Origin: Candidatus Margulisiibacteriota bacterium
GTDB taxonomy: Bacteria > Margulisbacteria > Marinamargulisbacteria > UBA817
NCBI GenBank assembly: GCA_016779165.1
Contig: JADHOE010000008.1
Coordinates: 1 to 42,615 of the forward strand
Direction: 5' to 3'
Length of the DNA stretch: 42,615 bases
Part shown: one piece after another, positions 38,396-42,615 of the stretch
Numbering within the stretch: the stretch's first letter is position 1
Layout: every line of letters starts with the position of its first letter
Notes under the pieces: generated by a model
Database searches by the model: none
Told to the model about the DNA's origin: nothing
The model's input: the letters and a program-made list of their open reading frames with translations, nothing else
Position numbers and translations under genes: made by a program

Positions 38396-40178
38396 TTTAA
38401 CGCCTGGCTTACTGTATATTTTAGGTGCGGCTATCAATGCCCTACTGCCAAAGTCGCTTCATCGGCTGTGGGTTATTCTATTACCCATGGGTGTATTGGT
38501 GCAGTTGGCCACATTATCGGCAAACAGCGGCGTTTCAGTTAGTGGGATATCTGGCACCTTGCAACTATTGCGTGTTGATCCCTTGAGCATGACCTTTGGC
38601 TGGGTATTTGTGGTGGCATCGCTGGCTGGTTTTTTATACGGGTTAAGCGTTGCAAAAAAACGAGAATACACAGCAGCACTGGTTTACATTGGGAGTGCCT
38701 TATCCGTAATATTTGCAGGTGACTTGCTGACGCTGTACATTTTTTGGGAGCTGATGGCCATTAGTTCTGTGTTTTTGGTGTTATTTTCAAATACAGGGAC
38801 GTCAAGAGCTGCAGGGTTGCGCTACATCATTGTTCATATTGTTGGGGGGCTGGTTCTATTGGCTGGAATTATCATGCATGCCCATGCAACGGGGTCGTTG
38901 TTGTTTGACGCGATTAGCATCAAAAACACCGCCACATGGCTCATGCTTGTTGGGATGCTTGTAAATGCCGCGGCATTTCCATTTTCGTCGTGGTTATCGG
39001 ATGCTTACCCCGAGTCCACCATTATGGGGGGTGTCATTTTAAGCGCATTCACCACCAAAACAGCCGTATACACCTTGCTTAGGGCCTTCCCAGGCTGGGA
39101 CACACTCATTTGGGTGGGCGTGGTCATGGCCATTTTTGGGGTATTGTATGCTGTTTTTGAAAATAACATTCGCCGCATTTTAGCATTTAGCATCATTAAC
39201 CAAGGCGGGTTTATGGTTTGTGCGGTGGGCATTGGCAGCCCATTGGCCATTGCAGGAAGCGCTGCCCATGCCTTTTGTTGCATCATTTACACGGCCCTGC
39301 TTTGGATGGCTGCCGGCGCCGTGATTCACCGAACAGGTAAAAGCAATTGTACTGAACTCGGTGGCTTATACCGATACATGCCATTCACCACCATATTTGC
39401 TATTATTGGGGCCCTGGCCATTGCAGCAGCGCCATTTGCCAGTGGCTTCACATCTAAAATGCTCATTCTAAAAGCCGCTAAAATGGAGCATTTATTTTGG
39501 CCATGGCTGGGGCTAGAGCTGGCATCGGTGGGGGTTGTTTTTCATGCCGGATTAAGATTTATACTAGACGTGTTTTTTGGAAAAGATTGCGGGCTAAAGG
39601 TAAACGAAGCCCCACGCCCCATGATTTTGGGCATGGGCATCTGCGCCCTAATTACGATGTACATTGGGTTGTTCCCTAGGTTGTTTTACAGCCTTCTGCC
39701 ATTCTCCGATTTAGTAATGGCCACCATTCCGCATACCTTTTATGGCATTTACATTAAATACGCAAAAAATGTGGTCACCCAATGGGAGCTTTTACTTATG
39801 GCTGTGGTTGCATTTTTTATGATTCGAAAAACCATTCAACCCAGTTCTCGAATTTTACGAGATGTGGATTGGTTTTACCGGCGCTTGCTCCGATATGTGG
39901 TGGCTTTTGTGATTGGATTTATTGACTTTATGTATAACCTGATCAATCGTTTGGCCATGGGTGGGGTGAAGCGGTTGGCCGGCTTCTTTCAAACCTCGAT
40001 TCCCACATTGCTGTATTTGATGAATGCCCCCATTATTCGAAGCAGCAACCTAAAAGTGAATAAATTCAAGTTAATGGACGGCTACGATAAACAAGTGCGC
40101 GAGCAGGCCTTCCCGTTTACCGTGTTAGGGGCCATGGTGTTCATTGTATTTATTGCATTGTACGTGTTAATTAACTAG
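38385..40178 (+). CDS. Third large antiporter-like subunit, divergent
   Basis: A 597-residue protein of the NuoL/M/N-MrpD superfamily, with extra C-terminal helices beyond residue 470. It keeps the Glu in LYIFWELMAISSVFLVLF and a Lys in SAFTTKTAVYTLLR. The position of the TM7 lysine and following histidine (GKAG..PFH in the neighbour) reads VNAAAFPFSSWLSDAYPEST, so both are lost. The long C-terminus ends in a last helix (FTVLGAMVFIVFIALYVLI). I chose the ATG at 38385; a GTG at 38361 would add eight residues. It is the last gene of the right-hand train. Confidence 0.88.
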   Translation: MIISLTPGLLYILGAAINALLPKSLHRLWVILLPMGVLVQLATLSANSGVSVSGISGTLQLLRVDPLSMTFGWVFVVASLAGFLYGLSVAKKREYTAALVYIGSALSVIFAGDLLTLYIFWELMAISSVFLVLFSNTGTSRAAGLRYIIVHIVGGLVLLAGIIMHAHATGSLLFDAISIKNTATWLMLVGMLVNAAAFPFSSWLSDAYPESTIMGGVILSAFTTKTAVYTLLRAFPGWDTLIWVGVVMAIFGVLYAVFENNIRRILAFSIINQGGFMVCAVGIGSPLAIAGSAAHAFCCIIYTALLWMAAGAVIHRTGKSNCTELGGLYRYMPFTTIFAIIGALAIAAAPFASGFTSKMLILKAAKMEHLFWPWLGLELASVGVVFHAGLRFILDVFFGKDCGLKVNEAPRPMILGMGICALITMYIGLFPRLFYSLLPFSDLVMATIPHTFYGIYIKYAKNVVTQWELLLMAVVAFFMIRKTIQPSSRILRDVDWFYRRLLRYVVAFVIGFIDFMYNLINRLAMGGVKRLAGFFQTSIPTLLYLMNAPIIRSSNLKVNKFKLMDGYDKQVREQAFPFTVLGAMVFIVFIALYVLIN

Positions 40179-40504
40179 TTCAAAACCAACACGCTACGCC
40201 ATATGCATCACTAATTTAGATTAGACTTAATTCACTAGTTTTTTAAAACAATGTTCAATAGGGCTGCTTTTTAAGCGATTCATTCAAAGAGTCGACAACT
40301 GACACGTTCTCCAACTAGGGCGGCGTTCTTGCCGATAACCAGGGGTGATTAGAAAACCATTGAATAACTGTCAGCCAAGCTGAGATGTTAATATGCAAGC
40401 CGTCTACTTGAAGGGTTAAACATTAACCAAAACGGGCAATGAATTAGTTCCCCATGTGTTTAATTCCCTAGAAGGATGGTTTGCAAGACCTACTGTTTGA
40501 TTTG
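40179..40504. other. 326-bp region without an intact gene
   Basis: No complete reading frame, tRNA or clear terminator is seen. It contains several short inverted repeats: CTAAT/ATTAG soon after the antiporter stop, TCAGC/GCTGA near 40370-40385, and GGTTAA-ACA-TTAACC at 40414-40428. On the minus strand 40315-40422 is a 36-codon stretch free of stops, with no start codon, that could be decayed coding sequence. No terminator T-run follows any hairpin. Confidence 0.5.
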
Positions 40505-41017
40505 TTATTTAACTTCTTTGAGTGGGAATAACGTATTAATATCGTCTGCTGGGAGTTTTCCATCACTTGCCAATTGTTCTAACCATTCTTGATGAATTTG
40601 TGTGTTATGCCGCTTTTCAAGAACTTCATGTCCGGCATTAACAAAACCTTTTTTGGTTTGTGCTCCGTCTTGGCGCCACTCGCGTCGTGTTTGATCTCCA
40701 GCTTGGTTATATTCGCGTCGTGTTTGATCTCCAGCTTGGCTATATTTGCTTTGTATTTGAGCTCCAGCTTTTCCCCAATTATCAGATTGATTGGTCGGGT
40801 CCCGTTGGAGGGCCTTATATTGAGCTTCTAGCATTTCTTGATTTATTTGCTTACCACTCATTTCTCGTTCTGTGCTAACACAAGGACCCATAGATGGTCT
40901 CCGTGGATGAAAACCTGGCCTGGCCGAATCGCTCACTGTTGGTTTACCTGATACGCTACCTGCAGCAGAAGCAGTGCCAGCTAAACTTATACCTAATGCA
41001 CACACACTTAGTTTCAT
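40505..41017 (-). CDS. Secreted protein with five 11-residue repeats
   Basis: A 170-residue protein of unknown function. A Sec signal peptide (MKLSVCALGISLAGTASA) is followed by a basic, proline-rich stretch. Residues 83-137 are five 11-residue repeats with the pattern (Q/K/N)-(A/D)-G-x-(Q/E)-x-x-x-x-aromatic-x, as in QAGDQTRREYN and QAGDQTRREWR; the fifth is degenerate. Eleven-residue periodicity favours an extended amphipathic helix or right-handed coiled coil, as in LEA-type proteins. The C-terminal 33 residues are acidic and polar. It has its own promoter and stands alone, divergent from the binding-protein gene. Confidence 0.75.
   Translation of the reverse strand: MKLSVCALGISLAGTASAAGSVSGKPTVSDSARPGFHPRRPSMGPCVSTEREMSGKQINQEMLEAQYKALQRDPTNQSDNWGKAGAQIQSKYSQAGDQTRREYNQAGDQTRREWRQDGAQTKKGFVNAGHEVLEKRHNTQIHQEWLEQLASDGKLPADDINTLFPLKEVK
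40681..40746. repeat. Two tandem 33-bp repeats inside the 11-residue-repeat gene
   Basis: Units 40681-40713 and 40714-40746 are identical except for one T/C difference. Each encodes one 11-residue unit. More diverged copies flank them on both sides. The near identity suggests a recent duplication, so copy number may vary between strains. Confidence 0.9.
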
Positions 41018-41043
41018 AATTAACTCACACTCCTAACTTCAGC

Positions 41044-41071
41044 ATTATACTGGAGTTTATGAAAACATCAA
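41044..41071 (-). promoter_or_regulatory. Promoter of the 11-residue-repeat gene
   Basis: On the minus strand TTGATG (41066-41071) and TATAAT (41044-41049) are separated by 16 nt. A ribosome site AGGAG lies between the predicted start of transcription and the ATG at 41017, about 12 nt before it. Confidence 0.6.
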
Positions 41072-41161
41072 TGGCAAATATTTTGATGTGTAACACGCCA
41101 ATACAGCTGCTCTTAAAACTTATCGAACCCACCACGACTATTATTTCATTTTTTATGCTAC

Positions 41162-41167
41162 TATAAT
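41162..41167 (+). promoter_or_regulatory. TATAAT box 6 nt before a start codon (possible leaderless promoter)
   Basis: A perfect TATAAT ends only 6 nt before the ATG at 41174, so transcription would begin at or near the A of the start codon. No Shine-Dalgarno sequence is present in those 6 nt. No good -35 box is visible at 17 nt. Confidence 0.45.
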
Positions 41168-41173
41168 ACGCAT

Positions 41174-42615
41174 ATGAAACCCATTCCCCATCATTTTAAA
41201 CAATTGGCCATGGGGCTTCTTTTTGTGACATTAACGGCTTGCAGTGGCCCATCAAATCGCTCGGCTTCCCCAGCGCTTCAGCTTCGCTTGGGGGGTGAAC
41301 CCACCGTATTGAACCCCGTGTTATCGACCGACGCGCCATCGTCTTCGGTTGAAGGTTTAATTTTTTCTGGCTTGTTTCGGATTAACCCAGACTTGGCGTT
41401 GGAACCTGATTTAGTAGAACGCTACACAGTAAATACCCCGGGCACCAAGTACACGTTTTACCTTAAAAAAAACGTCAACTGGCACGATGGGCAGCCCTTT
41501 ACGGCGCATGATGTTAAATTTACCGTTGATGCCATTTTAAACCCTTCAACCAACACCGTTCGACGTTCCAATTTTATGATTGGTGATACCCCCATTCAGT
41601 TTAAGGTGTTGGACGAGCATACCATTCAGGCCACACTGCCCCAACCCTTTGCCCCGTTTTTGCAGCGAATGACCATGGGCATATTGCCCAGCCATTTATT
41701 GAAAAACGTGGACATTAACACGGCCACATTTAACCGAAACCCCATTGGCACTGGCCCCTACAAATTTCGGGTGTGGAAGGCCGCTCAGTATGTGCAACTG
41801 GATCGCTATGATGGACATCACCTGGGCGCAGCAAAAATTGCGTCCATCATGATGAAAATTATTCCAGATGCCAATACAGCCTTATTAGCCTTTGAAAAAG
41901 GTGAGCTTGATTCAGTTGGCATTCCCGCCAAAGATTTTGACCGCTACGCCAAAGAATCGTTTTTAACCATTTACCGGTATTACGATTTGGTGTACACCTA
42001 TTTGGGGTTCAACCTAGAACACCCTTTTTTTTCAGACCTTCGGGTGCGCAAAGCCATTGCCCATGCGGTGGATAAACGTGCCATTGTGAATGGGGTACTA
42101 AAGGGGTTTGGCACCCAGGCCGACATGCCATGCTCGCCCGTGTTATGGTCGTACCCAGACCCAAGCTCCATTCCATTGTTTGATTACAACCCAGAAAAAG
42201 CAAAAGCACTATTGGCCGATGCCGGGTTTTCAATGAACAAACAAACAAAGTTGCTTGAAAAAAATGGGCAACCCTTTGACTTTAAAATCATCACCAATAA
42301 AGGAAACAAAGACCGAGAAAAAGCAGCACAAATCATTCAGCGTTTTTTACTTGAGGTTGGGATTAATGCCCGAATTCAACTGTTGGAATGGAGCTCATTT
42401 TTAAAAATTGTAAATGCCACAGACACCCCTAAAGCCTACGATGCCGTTATTTTGGGTTGGTCGCTGGGGCTTGACCCCGATGCTTATGCCATTTGGCATT
42501 CCAGTCAGTACCCAAAAGGCTTTAACTTCATTGGGTACAACAACCCCTCCGTGGATGCGTTGCTCGATAAAGGGCGCACCACCATTAACCAAGATGAACG
42601 AAAGCGCATTTATGG
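41174..42615 (+). CDS. Peptide/oligopeptide ABC transporter substrate-binding lipoprotein (3' end cut by window edge)
   Basis: 480 codons are visible; the family is usually 500-560 residues. A lipoprotein signal (LLFVTLTAC) is followed by LGGEPTVLNPVLSTDA and the SBP_bac_5 hallmarks NVNWHDGQPFTAHDVKFTVDAIL, NPIGTGPYKF, LGFNLEHPFFSDLRVRKAIAHAVDKRAIVNGV and YNPEKAKALLADAGF. It should capture peptides, or other solutes such as nickel or opines, in the periplasm and feed an ABC permease that is not in the window. The substrate cannot be told from this sequence. Confidence 0.92.
   Translation, partial: MKPIPHHFKQLAMGLLFVTLTACSGPSNRSASPALQLRLGGEPTVLNPVLSTDAPSSSVEGLIFSGLFRINPDLALEPDLVERYTVNTPGTKYTFYLKKNVNWHDGQPFTAHDVKFTVDAILNPSTNTVRRSNFMIGDTPIQFKVLDEHTIQATLPQPFAPFLQRMTMGILPSHLLKNVDINTATFNRNPIGTGPYKFRVWKAAQYVQLDRYDGHHLGAAKIASIMMKIIPDANTALLAFEKGELDSVGIPAKDFDRYAKESFLTIYRYYDLVYTYLGFNLEHPFFSDLRVRKAIAHAVDKRAIVNGVLKGFGTQADMPCSPVLWSYPDPSSIPLFDYNPEKAKALLADAGFSMNKQTKLLEKNGQPFDFKIITNKGNKDREKAAQIIQRFLLEVGINARIQLLEWSSFLKIVNATDTPKAYDAVILGWSLGLDPDAYAIWHSSQYPKGFNFIGYNNPSVDALLDKGRTTINQDERKRIY

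Noticed and set aside
35190-40178. Complex I (nuo) membrane arm
   Set aside because: No hydrophilic Nuo subunits are present and the small subunits E, F, G and B are specific to Mrp/Mbh-type antiporters.
40414-40428. GGTTAA-ACA-TTAACC hairpin as a transcription terminator
   Set aside because: The stem is AT-rich and no run of T follows on either strand.
40681-40746. Tandem 33-bp repeats as a CRISPR array
   Set aside because: The copies are directly adjacent without spacers, lie in frame inside a gene and encode 11-residue units; no cas genes are nearby.

Overview
The window looks like a chromosomal segment of an AT-rich, two-membraned (diderm), aerobically respiring bacterium. The diderm inference rests on flagellar P-ring and L-ring genes and an outer-membrane polysaccharide export protein. 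The combination of a flagellar basal-body cluster, alternative complex III, a caa3-type oxidase, a membrane pyrophosphatase and an Mrp/Mbh-like antiporter is not typical of Enterobacteria or Firmicutes. A lineage such as the marine Margulisbacteria, or another deep-branching diderm, would fit, but this is inference; no rRNA or marker gene is present to settle it.

Left part, minus strand (18233 down to 1). Reading in the direction of transcription, one almost gap-free gene train runs from heme O synthase (ctaB) through a FliK-like protein, a stand-alone FlhB C-terminal protein, FlgF, FlgG, FlgA, FlgH, FlgI, FlgJ, a FliA-type sigma factor, FlgB, FlgC, FliE, FliF and a short FliG-like protein. 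It continues straight into an outer-membrane polysaccharide export protein and a Wzz-type copolymerase. After a 110-bp junction holding a relic of another sugar epimerase and a new promoter come pseudaminic-acid-type genes: pseB, pseC, an aldo/keto reductase and a cytidylyltransferase cut by the window edge.

The most unusual system is this flagellum-like apparatus. FlgB, FlgC, FlgF and the rod-cap protein FlgJ all begin with what look like classical Sec signal peptides, which flagellar rod proteins (type III substrates) normally lack. FlgG and FliE have none. The FliG homologue has only the N-terminal and middle domains and lacks the torque-generating C-terminal domain. No hook, filament, C-ring or stator gene is visible here. 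Together this suggests a derived, possibly non-rotating basal body built partly through Sec, encoded with surface-glycan export genes.

Right part, plus strand (18337 to 40178). A second train of about 22 kb holds the energy metabolism: a K+-dependent, sodium-type membrane pyrophosphatase (hppA), alternative complex III (actABCDEF), a small membrane protein, a SCO copper chaperone, caa3 oxidase subunits II, I, III and IV, tatA, then nine genes of an Mrp/Mbh-like cation/proton antiporter with three large antiporter-type subunits. Electrons would pass from quinol through ACIII and cytochrome c to the oxidase; the pyrophosphatase and antiporter link proton and sodium gradients. The two trains diverge from an intergenic region with a strong promoter overlapped by a palindrome.

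Far right. A 326-bp stretch without an intact gene is followed by a minus-strand secreted protein built of five 11-residue repeats. Divergent from it is a lipoprotein of the oligopeptide-binding (SBP_bac_5) family, cut by the right edge, whose promoter lies so close to the start codon that the mRNA may be leaderless.
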